From Methanobacteriota archaeon (GTDB taxonomy: Archaea; Methanobacteriota; Methanobacteria; Methanobacteriales; Methanobacteriaceae), in the NCBI GenBank assembly GCA_023409695.1, contig JAEYQZ010000020.1, positions 1 through 13,913 of the forward strand: DNA of 13,913 nucleotides, written 5' to 3'. The position numbers were made by a program, and so were the translations under genes. Positions 1 to 8,147 of this stretch are shown here, piece after piece (the stretch's first letter is position 1; each line of letters starts with the position of its first letter). The notes below the pieces were generated by a model. That model saw nothing but the letters and a program-made list of their open reading frames with translations, was not told where the DNA came from and did not search any database.

Positions 1-462
1 GGCTATAACATTACCTATTCCAAATTTAAGTTCTCTATCATCTCTTTTTTTGAATTCATTTACATTACTGGAATCGTCTTCTCGTTTTCTTCTTTTTAAC
101 CTCATAAAGCGTGTTTTAGGGCTGGAATGAATTGCAATAACTTTAAAAGTTTTAAAATTTTTCTTAAATATTTTTACTTCATATGGGCTTCTCAAGCCTT
201 CAATTATAAATTTTAGTTCCTTTTCTGCAGTTTCTTTATTTGAACATTCTTTAATTAGTTCAACACATCTTTCAGCAACTACATAATCTCCATACTCTTC
301 ACGTAATTTAACTGCAGTTTCCCCAATTTCGGCATTTCTTTTTATTGCTTCATCTCTTATAACATCGCCCATCCGTATTACATTGATATCCATATTCTTA
401 GCAACTCTTGCTACGATGCTTTTGCCTGATCCTGGTAGTCCTGTTACTCCTATTACCTGCAT
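1..462 (-). CDS. UPF0200 family P-loop nucleotide kinase-like protein (3' end cut by window edge)
   Basis: This frame is open from ATG at 462 to base 1, giving 154 residues with no stop, so the C-terminus lies outside the window. A Walker A loop GLPGSGKS lies at residues 8-15, right after the first beta strand. MGDVIRDEA (31-39), FIIEGLRSPYEV (85-96) and a basic stretch RLKRRKRED (121-129) resemble the NMP-binding and lid regions of adenylate/dephospho-CoA kinases. I recognise the archaeal UPF0200 family, usually about 180 residues, so roughly 30 are missing. These proteins are often labelled AAA ATPase or dephospho-CoA kinase-like; the true substrate is not established to my knowledge. GAGTGA lies about 6 bases upstream of the ATG. 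It follows phosphopantothenate synthetase by 54 bases on the same strand, so the two are probably cotranscribed. Family call fairly sure, function unsure. Confidence 0.85.
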   Translation of the reverse strand, partial: MQVIGVTGLPGSGKSIVARVAKNMDINVIRMGDVIRDEAIKRNAEIGETAVKLREEYGDYVVAERCVELIKECSNKETAEKELKFIIEGLRSPYEVKIFKKNFKTFKVIAIHSSPKTRFMRLKRRKREDDSSNVNEFKKRDDRELKFGIGNVIA

Positions 463-516
463 AATTTCACTCTTTTTAAGATTTCAGTGATAAGTCCATT
501 GTTTTCAAATTCATTG

Positions 517-1266
517 CTATTCAAACTCATTAATGGAATTAAGCATAATCCTCAATGATTCTTTAAGGTTATTAATATTGTTAAAATTATCCATCAGTTT
601 TTTTAGTTCATTGGGATCCTTATCTTTAAGTTTATTTACTTTATGGGTAAGACATGGTATTGTCCTTGTAATATTGTCGACTATGGTTAATGAAGCAGTT
701 TTAGCTGTACGTGATAACGGATTTAGGTCTATAGCTATTACAAATTTACCTTCTTTTACCAGTGCCTCTGTTCTGTCACCGTCTTCCAGTGGAACCAGAA
801 TTACATCCGCATTATACATACCTTCGGGACTTACATTTCCTCTAGGGCTATCAATACCTTCGATCTGCTTAAAATCTTCTTCCTCTGTACCTAAAATTTC
901 TCCTGCTCCATGTTCTTTTAAAAATTTCCAGATGGTTTTAACCCTTTCTGGGGTTCTGTAAAAAAGGTTTATCTCGATTTTTGCATCTAAAACTCCTGCT
1001 AATTTTACAACATGCTCTGGAACAAGCGCGGTGGTGTTACCATTTACAGATATAACTGGATTTTTTGCAAGGATTAAAGCTGCAGCAGCAGCTTCAATGG
1101 CTTTTTCTGCGGTTTCTGTTGTTTTTTCTCCAAGTAAATAATCAAAAGCTTCTCCTCTTCCGTGGGCTATCATTCCCGAATCGGCTAAAATTCCAGATTT
1201 ATAGGCTTTTACAATTTTATCTCTTGAAAGTAAAGATTTATATCTTGGATGGCTCTTTGGTATCAT
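517..1266 (-). CDS. 4-phosphopantoate--beta-alanine ligase (archaeal phosphopantothenate synthetase)
   Basis: This is the archaeal enzyme that joins 4-phosphopantoate and beta-alanine using ATP to form 4'-phosphopantothenate, a cytosolic step of coenzyme A synthesis that replaces bacterial pantothenate synthetase plus pantothenate kinase. The 249 residues match the usual family length. Recognisable blocks are the N-terminal IPKSHPRYKSLLSR (2-15), AHGRGEAFDYLLGE (34-47), SVNGNTTAL (73-81), FYRTPERV (102-109), LEDGDRTEAL (160-169), DLNPLSRTA (180-188) and DNITR (197-201). The glycine-rich, NGNT and DGDRTEA blocks are the conserved nucleotide and substrate regions of the family. The ATG at 1266 is preceded by a weak CAGGA site (1276-1280, minus strand). 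The UPF0200 gene follows after 54 bases. Nothing is missing or broken. The last codons and the sequence just downstream form an imperfect 16-base tandem repeat (504-531). Confidence 0.93.
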   Translation of the reverse strand: MIPKSHPRYKSLLSRDKIVKAYKSGILADSGMIAHGRGEAFDYLLGEKTTETAEKAIEAAAAALILAKNPVISVNGNTTALVPEHVVKLAGVLDAKIEINLFYRTPERVKTIWKFLKEHGAGEILGTEEEDFKQIEGIDSPRGNVSPEGMYNADVILVPLEDGDRTEALVKEGKFVIAIDLNPLSRTAKTASLTIVDNITRTIPCLTHKVNKLKDKDPNELKKLMDNFNNINNLKESLRIMLNSINEFE

Positions 1267-1712
1267 ATCAATTAGTCCTGTAAAATTTAGTTAACCAATA
1301 AAAATCTTATTTCGTGGCTATTTTATTACATTAATGAAATATAATCCTTTATTTAATATTTCAAATAATTGTATAATTGCCGGTACTTATATTAACCAGA
1401 ATATGATTTTATAAGGTAGTCAAAAAGATCTATATTACTACTTATTTCTACATTAACTATGTATAAACATTTACTTATAGCCGCTACAATTTAGGTAAGT
1501 AGATTGATTGTTTAAAATTACTATATTTCCGGGTTATTTAGTTTTCATATCATTATATATAGCTTTTTTATTTATAATACGGCTTTAATTAAATATTTAA
1601 ACTAGCAGTTTATATATAAAACATGTTTAAAAGAAATTAAAACTAATTACAGGAATTGTTTTAATGCAAAGATATTTTTAACCAGTATGATATAAAATAG
1701 TACGGGGATAAT
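1267..1712. other. 446-base AT-rich divergent spacer
   Basis: The spacer separates the minus-strand CoA gene from the plus-strand small membrane gene and should hold both promoters. I found no convincing gene, tRNA or strong hairpin. Visible items are TATA-like elements around 1552-1562, 1609-1620 and 1691-1700, and a loose six-base inverted repeat TACTTA/TAAGTA (1472-1477 and 1496-1501). The longest ATG frame I noticed is about 11 codons near 1459, with no ribosome site, and is not called. Confidence 0.5.
1691..1709 (+). promoter_or_regulatory. TATA-like element and purine-rich ribosome site of the small membrane protein gene
   Basis: TATAAAATAG (1691-1700) is followed by GGGGAT (1704-1709), four bases before the ATG at 1713. 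If the TATA box is used, transcription would begin at or very near the ATG. Alternatively the TTTATATATAAA stretch at 1609-1620 drives a transcript with a leader of about 70 bases in which GGGGAT acts as the ribosome site. The sequence does not decide between them. Confidence 0.4.
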
Positions 1713-1967
1713 ATGAAAGAAAGAATAGAAATAAACAGGCCAGAAAAGGATAATGAACCAATTGGAAGACCTGAAAGAAGAGAAATAAAAAAAAGCAGAG
1801 TTAACAAATGGGGCGTATATATAAGTATCATTGTTATTGTGGCTGGTTTAATTTGGTATGCTATAAACATGGGATATATTCCTATGGAGTTTATAAAACA
1901 GCAGGCAGGCCCAATTTTAGTCGTGCTGATTGGATTATTAATTTTAATAAAATCACTATCAAAATAA
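1713..1967 (+). CDS. Small two-helix membrane protein, LiaI/LiaF-like transmembrane region
   Basis: The protein has 84 residues. Residues 1-32 are strongly charged, with a repeated feel (NRPEKDN.. then GRPERREIKK). Two hydrophobic helices follow, at about 34-51 and 66-81, joined by a short loop NMGYIPMEFIKQQAGP and ending in KSLSK. The pattern of helix, N-x-G-x-I-P loop, then P-I-L-V-V-L-I-G-L-L-I-L resembles the two-helix transmembrane module of LiaI/LiaF-type (DUF5668-like) membrane proteins, which in bacteria are often linked to envelope-stress sensing. That link is from family knowledge and recall of the motif, not a search. There is no signal peptide as such; a cytosolic N-terminus is expected from the positive charge. 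It lies 108 bases upstream of the M42 peptidase gene with a terminator-like hairpin between them, so it is probably transcribed alone. Function unknown. Confidence 0.7.
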   Translation: MKERIEINRPEKDNEPIGRPERREIKKSRVNKWGVYISIIVIVAGLIWYAINMGYIPMEFIKQQAGPILVVLIGLLILIKSLSK

Positions 1968-1982
1968 AATAAATTTTTTAGG

Positions 1983-2012
1983 AAAAATTGTCTAAGTAGT
2001 TGGACATTTTTT
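1983..2012 (+). terminator. Terminator-like hairpin with T-run after the small membrane gene
   Basis: AAAAA (1983-1987) plus TGTC (1989-1992) can pair with GACA (2003-2006) plus TTTTT, leaving one bulged T and a 10-base loop. The right arm runs straight into six Ts (2007-2012). The stem is short and AT-rich. Archaeal termination depends mostly on the T-run, so the T-run is the more reliable part of the call. Confidence 0.35.
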
Positions 2013-2075
2013 GAACTAAATAAAATTTGAGGTTAATAAAGATTTGTTTAAACCACAAAGGTAAGAGGCGTTTAT

Positions 2076-3104
2076 ATGAAGAATATATTAGAAAAATTAT
2101 CAAATGCAGCTGGAGTATCCGGTTTTGAAGAAGATATTCGGGAAATTATAACAGATGAAGTAAAAGACCATGTTGACGAAATCGAAACTGATAATCTGGG
2201 TAACCTTATAATGGTTAAAAAAGGAAAGGATGATGGGAAAAAAATAATGCTTGCAGCCCATATGGATGAAATCGGGCTAATGATAAGACATATTGACAAA
2301 GAGGGATTCATTAAATTCTCTAAAATTGGGGGAATTAATGACCAGATGCTTCTAAATCAGGAAGTTTATATTCACACAGATAATGGGAAAGTACTGGGAG
2401 TTTTAGGTTCAAAACCACCCCACAGGATGAAAGCAGCCGAGAGAAAAAAGGCTGTTGAATATGAAAATATGTTTATAGACATCGGGGCAAAGGACAAAGA
2501 AGAAGCAGAAAAATTAGTCAATGTTGGAGATGTTGCAACAATTAAACGTGAATTTTCCACACTTAGGGGTTCTATTGTAGCAGGAAAAGCGTTTGATAAT
2601 AGGGTAGGCTGTTTAGTGCTTATTGAAGTTATGAAAAGGATTAAAAGCGATGCTACAATCTATGCTGTTGGAACGGTACAGGAAGAAGTTGGACTTAAAG
2701 GAGCAAAAACTTCAGCATTTAAAATAAATCCAGATTTGGCTATAGCTTTAGATGTTACAATATCTGGAGACCACCCTGGAATTAAAGAAGACGAAGCCCC
2801 TGCAAAACTTGGTGGCGGGCCAGCTATAATTTTAACTGATGCCAGTGGAAGAGGTATAATAACCCATCCTAAAGTCAAAAAGCTTCTGATTGACGCAGCA
2901 GAAAGAGAAAAAATCCCATATCAGCTTGAAGTAAGTGAAGGCGGTACCACAGACGCAACAGCTATTCACCTTACAAGGGAGGGAATTCCTACTGGTGTTT
3001 TATCAGCTCCAACAAGGTATATCCACACACCAGTTGAAGTCGTGGACCTGGATGATGTTGAAAACACTGTAAAGTTACTGGTAGCTGCCCTTGAGAAAGT
3101 TTAA
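2076..3104 (+). CDS. M42 family metallo-aminopeptidase (TET / deblocking aminopeptidase type)
   Basis: This is a cytosolic dinuclear-metal exopeptidase that trims amino acids from short peptides; relatives assemble into dodecameric tetrahedral (TET) particles that act downstream of the proteasome. The 342 residues match the family. Ligand and catalytic positions by family pattern are H62 and D64 (AAHMDEIG, 60-67), bridging D174 (KAFDNRVG, 171-178), general base E203 and ligand E204 (VQEEVGLKGA, 201-210), D226 (ALDVTISGD, 224-232) and H317 (YIHTPVEVVD, 315-324). The region from about 75 to 165 is the dimerisation/PDZ-like insertion of M42 enzymes. All key residues are present. GAGG (2065-2068) lies seven bases before the ATG. 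The product is often mislabelled endoglucanase. It is probably monocistronic, flanked by T-rich terminator-like sequences on both sides. Confidence 0.95.
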   Translation: MKNILEKLSNAAGVSGFEEDIREIITDEVKDHVDEIETDNLGNLIMVKKGKDDGKKIMLAAHMDEIGLMIRHIDKEGFIKFSKIGGINDQMLLNQEVYIHTDNGKVLGVLGSKPPHRMKAAERKKAVEYENMFIDIGAKDKEEAEKLVNVGDVATIKREFSTLRGSIVAGKAFDNRVGCLVLIEVMKRIKSDATIYAVGTVQEEVGLKGAKTSAFKINPDLAIALDVTISGDHPGIKEDEAPAKLGGGPAIILTDASGRGIITHPKVKKLLIDAAEREKIPYQLEVSEGGTTDATAIHLTREGIPTGVLSAPTRYIHTPVEVVDLDDVENTVKLLVAALEKV

Positions 3105-3143
3105 AATTTTAAATTGTATAATTTAATTATTTTTTATTTTTTT
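3100..3143 (+). terminator. Palindrome over the peptidase stop codon followed by T-runs
   Basis: A perfect 14-base palindrome TTTAAAATTTTAAA (3100-3113) contains the TAA stop (3102-3104). It is followed by a small AAATT/AATTT hairpin (3111-3124) and by T6 (3130-3135) and T7 (3137-3143). The T-runs are the expected archaeal termination signal. The palindrome is all A/T and could be chance. Confidence 0.5.
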
Positions 3144-3415
3144 CAACTAAATCGATATTTTTTTGACTTTAAAATCATTTAAAAATAGAATTAAAGAATC
3201 GCGAACATTCTTTAGGGAATTATTAAAATTCTGTGTTAAATATTCAATTTTAGAGTTAATATGGTTTAAATAATTTTATTTAGGTTATCAAATATAATTT
3301 CTAATCTGAATGAACTTAATTATGGTGGTTAGAGACTTGCTTTTTTAAATTATGGGAAGAATAGTAATTAAAAAAGTAGAATAATAATGTAAATTAGAAT
3401 CTAAATGAAATATAT
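3105..3415. other. 311-base convergent spacer
   Basis: The peptidase gene (plus) and the KaiC-like gene (minus) end towards each other here. The spacer is very AT-rich. It holds the two terminator regions listed separately, and I see no coding frame, tRNA or further structured element in about 3144-3369. Confidence 0.6.

Positions 3416-3428
<13 letters not shown>
3370..3428 (-). terminator. 11-bp perfect inverted repeat across the KaiC-like stop codon, with downstream T-run
   Basis: AGAATCTAAAT (3396-3406) and ATTTAGATTCT (3418-3428) are perfectly complementary and separated by 11 bases. On the minus strand the first arm covers the last coding codons GAA TCT AAA and the TAG stop (3416-3418). 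A T6 run on the minus strand (3370-3375) lies about 20 bases beyond the hairpin. This is either a terminator or a 3'-end stabilising hairpin of the KaiC-like transcript. Confidence 0.6.
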
Positions 3429-4129
<701 letters not shown>

Positions 4130-4178
4130 ATCTCCTTTAACTATATATAAATAAGATAAGTTAACTTCATTATTTAAG

Positions 4179-5420
4179 TTATATGTCTTTGGCTAATATA
4201 AATTCAAATGTACATTTATCTGAATCTTCAGCCATACATGATATCTGTTCTACATTACCTTTAACAGATGTCCATGTAAAACTACGTAATATGATAATTC
4301 TACATATCATGCAGAACATAGGACTGTATTCTGCTTCTTTTTCCCATGGACAATTTATAAATTTAAGATAATTTTTATGATTCTCTAATTTATTTTCTGC
4401 TTCAATACCTAGATTTGATAAAAATCCTTTTATCCATTCATTATAATAGTTTAAGATATCTTCATTTAAATTTGATTTACCTTCTTCAAACTGCGGCTTC
4501 ATATTTATTTCAAAGCGGTCTGAAAAACTTTTTGCAATATTATTTCTTATCTGTGGGGGTATATTTGATGCAAATACGGGCATAGCACTTAAAAGGAAGC
4601 CGAAAAGCTCACCTCTAGCTTTTTCTTTTAAAAGCTGTTCTTTTTCTTTTTCAGCCTTTTTACGTTGGGTTATATCCTGGAATATAAGTACAATACCATT
4701 TATATTATTTTTATCATCTTTAATAGGGGCACTTGTATCATCAATTGGTACATGAGTCCCATTTTTAGTTATTAAAATAGTATGATCTTGCATGCCTGTT
4801 ATAGAACCTTTTTGAAGCACTTCAATAACTGGACTTTCAACAGGATTACCTGTTTCTTCATTAATAGTTTTAAAAATATTTTCCAAAGGTTTTCCTAAAG
4901 CTTCATCCTGTTCCCATTCTGTAATCTTTTGAGCGATAGGGTTCATGAATGTGATGCACCCATCTTTATCAGTGGTAATTACAGCATCACCAATACTTTC
5001 AAGAGTTGTAGAAAGCCTTTTCTCATTTGCTTTTAATTTGCTTTCCATTTCATGCTTATAGAGCGCAACTTCAATGGCACTGTGCAGTTCTCTATCTTCA
5101 AAAGGTTTAATAATGTAACCAAAAGGGCCTGTTATTTTAGCTCTTTTAAGGGTTCTTTCATCTGAATATGCTGTTAAATATACGACAGGGATATCAAGAT
5201 TATCTTTTATTTGTTGGGCAGCGTCAATACCGTCCATTTCTCCCTTTAGTACAATGTCCATAAGTACTAGATCCGGATTAGTTTCTGAAGCTTTTTCTAC
5301 AGCTTCTTCACCTGAAGATGTAATTGCAGGCACGATATAACCCATATTTTCCAGCCTGTGTTTAATATCCATGGCTACAATACTTTCATCTTCAACTACA
5401 AGAATTTTAAAAGACGCCAT
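4179..5420 (-). CDS. Response regulator: receiver - PAS - methanogen output domain (MetOD1-like)
   Basis: The protein has 413 residues. Residues 4-122 form a CheY-like receiver with acidic pocket E10-D11, phosphoacceptor D55 (LVLMD), T83 (YLTA) and K105 (IKPF). Residues about 132-258 form a PAS domain, from LSTTLESIGDAVITTDKDG to GIVLIFQDITQRKKAEKEKE, followed by a short coiled linker. Residues about 270-413 match what I recall as methanogen output domain 1: GFLLSAMPVF..., then C357, MFCMIC (C370, C373), RSFTWTSVKGNVEQISCMA and a final C403. There is no histidine kinase core, so it must receive phosphate from another kinase. The ATG at 5420 has no ribosome site, but a TATA element lies about 26 bases upstream, suggesting a leaderless message. 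It sits 78 bases after uvrC and 49 before the KaiC-like ATPase. The receiver and PAS calls are sure; the output domain is named from motif memory. Confidence 0.9.
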   Translation of the reverse strand: MASFKILVVEDESIVAMDIKHRLENMGYIVPAITSSGEEAVEKASETNPDLVLMDIVLKGEMDGIDAAQQIKDNLDIPVVYLTAYSDERTLKRAKITGPFGYIIKPFEDRELHSAIEVALYKHEMESKLKANEKRLSTTLESIGDAVITTDKDGCITFMNPIAQKITEWEQDEALGKPLENIFKTINEETGNPVESPVIEVLQKGSITGMQDHTILITKNGTHVPIDDTSAPIKDDKNNINGIVLIFQDITQRKKAEKEKEQLLKEKARGELFGFLLSAMPVFASNIPPQIRNNIAKSFSDRFEINMKPQFEEGKSNLNEDILNYYNEWIKGFLSNLGIEAENKLENHKNYLKFINCPWEKEAEYSPMFCMICRIIILRSFTWTSVKGNVEQISCMAEDSDKCTFEFILAKDI

Positions 5421-5440
5421 AATGCATACTATTTTAATGC

Positions 5441-5450
5441 TTTAAATATA
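5441..5450 (-). promoter_or_regulatory. TATA box of the response-regulator gene
   Basis: Read on the minus strand this is TATATTTAAA, centred about 26 bases upstream of the ATG at 5420. That is the archaeal TATA-to-start distance, so the RNA would begin at or next to the start codon. No GGAGG-like motif lies between the box and the ATG, consistent with leaderless translation. It also implies the regulator can be transcribed independently of uvrC. Confidence 0.5.
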
Positions 5451-5498
5451 TTAATATTGCCTTTTGCACACAATCATAATGGGTTTATAAGATTTATA

Positions 5499-7271
5499 TC
5501 AAGCAGTAGTACTTTTATGGAGATGTTTATAGATGGTAAATGCTAAGTTTTTATTTATACTTTCAACATTTGCCAGTTCTTCAACACTGGCGTTTTTTAT
5601 GCCATTGATGTCGCCAAAATGTTTAAGAAGTTTTATTTTACGCTTTTCTCCCACTCCTTTTATTCCATCGAGTACAGAATATTTCAATTCACGTGATCTG
5701 AGTTTTTTATGGTAAGTAACTGCAAATCTATGTGCTTCATCTCTTATTCTCTGCAGGAGATGTAATGCTTCAGAATTTCTAGGTAAAATTATTGGAGTTG
5801 AAATATTTGGAACGAATACGTGCTCAAATTCTTTAGCTAGGCCAATAATAGGTATATTTTCTAAATCAAGTGATTTTAACACGTCTAATGCCACATTAAG
5901 CTGTCCTTTTCCTCCATCTACAATTATGAGATCTGGTTTTTTATCTTCACCAAGAGCTACCTTACTGTATCTTCTATTTAAAACATCTCTCATCATGGCA
6001 TAATCATCAGGACCTGGAATGTCTATTTTAAATTTCCGATATTTGCTTTTTTTAGGCATGCCGTCTTCAAAAACGACCATTGACCCCACTGCATGTTTGC
6101 CGCTGATATTTGAAATATCAAAACATTCGATATGTCTTGGTATTCTGGGAAGTTTAATGTATCTTTGAAGATCCAGCAAAATATTTCTAACTTCTTTCTC
6201 CTGGTTTTTAATTATTTCAGCATTTTTAGCTACCATTTGAACCAAACGAGTTTCTGTTACATTTTTTGGAGTTCTAAGAGTTACTTCATATTCCTGGTTG
6301 GAAGATAACCATTCTTCAATTAAATCCTTTTCATCAGGTTTATACTGAATGATAATTTCTGATGGGACATGTCTTGGGCTCATATAATACTGTTTTAAAA
6401 ATGCTGAAAGAATTTTATCTGGTAATGTACCTTCGGTTCCGCTCATTAAGAAATCATCTTTTCCAATGATTTTACCATCTCTTATTGAAAATATAACTAC
6501 ACATGCCAGTTTTTCGTCGTAAGAACATGCAATTACATCCTGTTCAAGGCCTCTATCAAATTCTATTTTCTGTTTCTCTAGAATACTGTCTACAGATAAA
6601 ATTTGATCCCGCAGTACCGCTGCCTTTTCAAATTCATGATTTTGAGCAGCTTCTATCATCATTTCATTTAACATATCAATTATTTTATTATATTTGCCCT
6701 CAAAGAATAGATTAATTTTCTCCACAATATCATTATAAGATTTTTTACTTATTTTATCTCCACATGGGGCGCTGCAGAGGTGAATTTGATAGTTAAGACA
6801 TGGGCCGTCCATTTTTCTGCAGGCCCTTATTTTAAAAATAGCCTTTAATGATTTGACCATTCTTCTTACTGATCCAACATCTGTAAATGGCCCGTAGTAA
6901 AATGCACCATCGTCTCTAACATTTCTTGTAATTAAAATCCTTGGATACTTCTCATTGGTTATTTTAATGTATGGATATCTTTTATCATCCTTTAATCGAA
7001 TGTTATATTTTGGTTTGTACTTTTTTATGAGGTTGGATTCCAGAATAAGTGCTTCTTTTTCTGTGTCTGTTATGATATACTCTAAGTTATGAAAATGAGT
7101 CATGAGCAATTTTGTTTTAAGTGGTAACTCTGATTTACTGAAGTATGATTTAACTCTTTTAATTAAAGATTTAGCCTTTCCAACGTAGATTACATCGTCA
7201 TCAATATTTCTCATTATGTATACGCCGGGTTTATCAGGCAAATTATCTGGTTTACTGCAACGATTTGACAT
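5499..7271 (-). CDS. uvrC: UvrC, excinuclease ABC nuclease subunit
   Basis: This is the dual-incision nuclease of UvrABC nucleotide excision repair; it binds the UvrB-DNA complex and cuts on both sides of a lesion. Length is 590 residues, normal for the family. The N-terminal GIY-YIG nuclease spans about 13-95 (GVYIM 16-20, IYVGKA 28-33, R39, E78). Cysteines C151, C158, C166 and C170 match the UvrC iron-sulphur cluster pattern. A UVR motif for UvrB contact lies at about 199-233. The C-terminal RNase H-like nuclease has D385 (CFDIS), D452 (VDGGKGQ) and H514 (DEAHRF). A helix-hairpin-helix region lies at about 535-585 (GIKGVGEKRKIKLL). GAGGCGAT precedes the ATG by a few bases. It follows DUF169 by 69 bases across a T-run, so it may be transcribed separately. 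All catalytic residues are intact. Archaeal copies are thought to be of bacterial origin. Confidence 0.97.
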   Translation of the reverse strand: MSNRCSKPDNLPDKPGVYIMRNIDDDVIYVGKAKSLIKRVKSYFSKSELPLKTKLLMTHFHNLEYIITDTEKEALILESNLIKKYKPKYNIRLKDDKRYPYIKITNEKYPRILITRNVRDDGAFYYGPFTDVGSVRRMVKSLKAIFKIRACRKMDGPCLNYQIHLCSAPCGDKISKKSYNDIVEKINLFFEGKYNKIIDMLNEMMIEAAQNHEFEKAAVLRDQILSVDSILEKQKIEFDRGLEQDVIACSYDEKLACVVIFSIRDGKIIGKDDFLMSGTEGTLPDKILSAFLKQYYMSPRHVPSEIIIQYKPDEKDLIEEWLSSNQEYEVTLRTPKNVTETRLVQMVAKNAEIIKNQEKEVRNILLDLQRYIKLPRIPRHIECFDISNISGKHAVGSMVVFEDGMPKKSKYRKFKIDIPGPDDYAMMRDVLNRRYSKVALGEDKKPDLIIVDGGKGQLNVALDVLKSLDLENIPIIGLAKEFEHVFVPNISTPIILPRNSEALHLLQRIRDEAHRFAVTYHKKLRSRELKYSVLDGIKGVGEKRKIKLLKHFGDINGIKNASVEELANVESINKNLAFTIYKHLHKSTTA

Positions 7272-7311
7272 TTAATCGCCTCTTGTATTTTTTGTGGTCT
7301 TTGAGTGTAAT

Positions 7312-7317
7312 AAAAAA
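7312..7317 (-). terminator. T-run terminator candidate between DUF169 and uvrC
   Basis: Six Ts on the minus strand lie about 25 bases past the DUF169 stop (7341-7343). A weak CACT/AGTG stem with flanking A/T pairs lies just before it. It suggests at least partial termination, so uvrC would need its own promoter in 7272-7340, where I see only A/T-rich, non-diagnostic sequence. Confidence 0.3.
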
Positions 7318-7340
7318 GAAACACTTATTTCAGTGCTGTT

Positions 7341-8129
7341 TTAAGGAACTATTTTATCTCTTGTTTTAGGAGATGCAACTTGCGGCCTTTTTACAGCGAA
7401 GGAATTATTTAAATCTTCATTCATCCTTTCTGCAATTTTTAATGGTATACTAATTGCCATATATTCTGGAGGGAACCATATATTTCCAGTTGGGTCTACA
7501 GGACCCACAAATGCAGTATCTTTTGGGGCTTTTTCAGCCATTCCTGCAGGATAAGTAACAAGAGTTGCACATGCTGGGCCAAAAGGCATGTCAATTGCAT
7601 TAAATGGATTTTTAGTTCTAAAATGTATAATGCTGCCTAAGTTTCGTATTTGTTCTCCATTACCGAAGCAGATGATTGATTTAATATCATTAATATCTTT
7701 TATATCTTCACATTTCTGTATTATAAGATATTTCCCAAGTGGTTTTATTTCTCCAATGGATTCTAAAAATTCTTCAACATATTCTGGGCTTGCTTTAAGA
7801 TATTCGGCTTCTCCCCCTCTAAATTTTTCATTTCCAGTAGAAACGAAATATTTAATGAATTTAAGCGGTTTAGTGAATCCTAAATATGTCATTGATCCAG
7901 GACAGCAGCCCTTAAGGGTATCTTTACCAATATACAATGGAGGTTGATTTTCATTTACAGATGCTAACATTATGGCTTTAGCAACACAACGATCAAGAGA
8001 ACACATAGGTACTGCCCCTTCAGGGATGGTTTCAGAACTATAAACCGCTAAAGGGCTTGTACTCAACTTTCCACCAATTTTAAGACTCTCTCCAATTTCT
8101 TTTATGGAATTATTTTCCGTAGTAACCAC
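7341..8129 (-). CDS. DUF169 family protein, cysteine-rich, function unknown
   Basis: The 262 residues match the archaeal/bacterial DUF169 family. Diagnostic parts are SPLAVYSSETIPEG (25-38), C43-SLDR-C48-VAKA, the double-cysteine motif KGCCPGSMTYLGF (73-85), GGEAEYL (105-111), IICFGNGEQ (152-160), FGPACATL (183-190) and WFPPEYMAISIP (218-229). Seven cysteines (43, 48, 75, 76, 140, 154, 187) invite a metal- or redox-cofactor role, but no function is established to my knowledge. No membrane segment or signal peptide is visible. The start is GTG at 8129. AAGGTGG overlaps the start itself, so there is no properly spaced ribosome site, while a TATA element about 26 bases upstream favours a leaderless message. 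It is divergent from uvrBA across 375 bases and upstream of uvrC on the same strand. A repair role is not indicated by its motifs. Confidence 0.85.
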   Translation of the reverse strand: MVTTENNSIKEIGESLKIGGKLSTSPLAVYSSETIPEGAVPMCSLDRCVAKAIMLASVNENQPPLYIGKDTLKGCCPGSMTYLGFTKPLKFIKYFVSTGNEKFRGGEAEYLKASPEYVEEFLESIGEIKPLGKYLIIQKCEDIKDINDIKSIICFGNGEQIRNLGSIIHFRTKNPFNAIDMPFGPACATLVTYPAGMAEKAPKDTAFVGPVDPTGNIWFPPEYMAISIPLKIAERMNEDLNNSFAVKRPQVASPKTRDKIVP

Positions 8130-8147
8130 CTTCGTTATACCATCAAT

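Noticed and set aside
504..531. Imperfect 16-base tandem repeat at the 3' end of phosphopantothenate synthetase
   Set aside because: One short, A/T-rich duplication at a gene end; most likely slippage, with no sign of an attachment site or mobile element.
533..961. 142-codon plus-strand frame opposite phosphopantothenate synthetase
   Set aside because: It is antisense to a clearly conserved gene, low-complexity Leu/Ser-rich, and has no ribosome site: a shadow frame.
1459..1494. 11-codon ATG frame in the left spacer
   Set aside because: No ribosome site, no conservation evidence, and a length expected by chance.
1472..1501. Six-base inverted repeat in the 1267-1712 spacer
   Set aside because: Short stem, 18-base loop and no T-run or conserved partner; compatible with chance in A/T-rich DNA.
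4140..4152. TATA-like stretch just upstream of the KaiC-like gene
   Set aside because: It is only about 15 bases from the ATG, so transcription from it would begin inside the gene. A shared transcript with the regulator is more likely, and a good ribosome site is present.
7588..7947. 119-codon plus-strand frame opposite the DUF169 gene
   Set aside because: Antisense to a recognisable family protein and without family features of its own.
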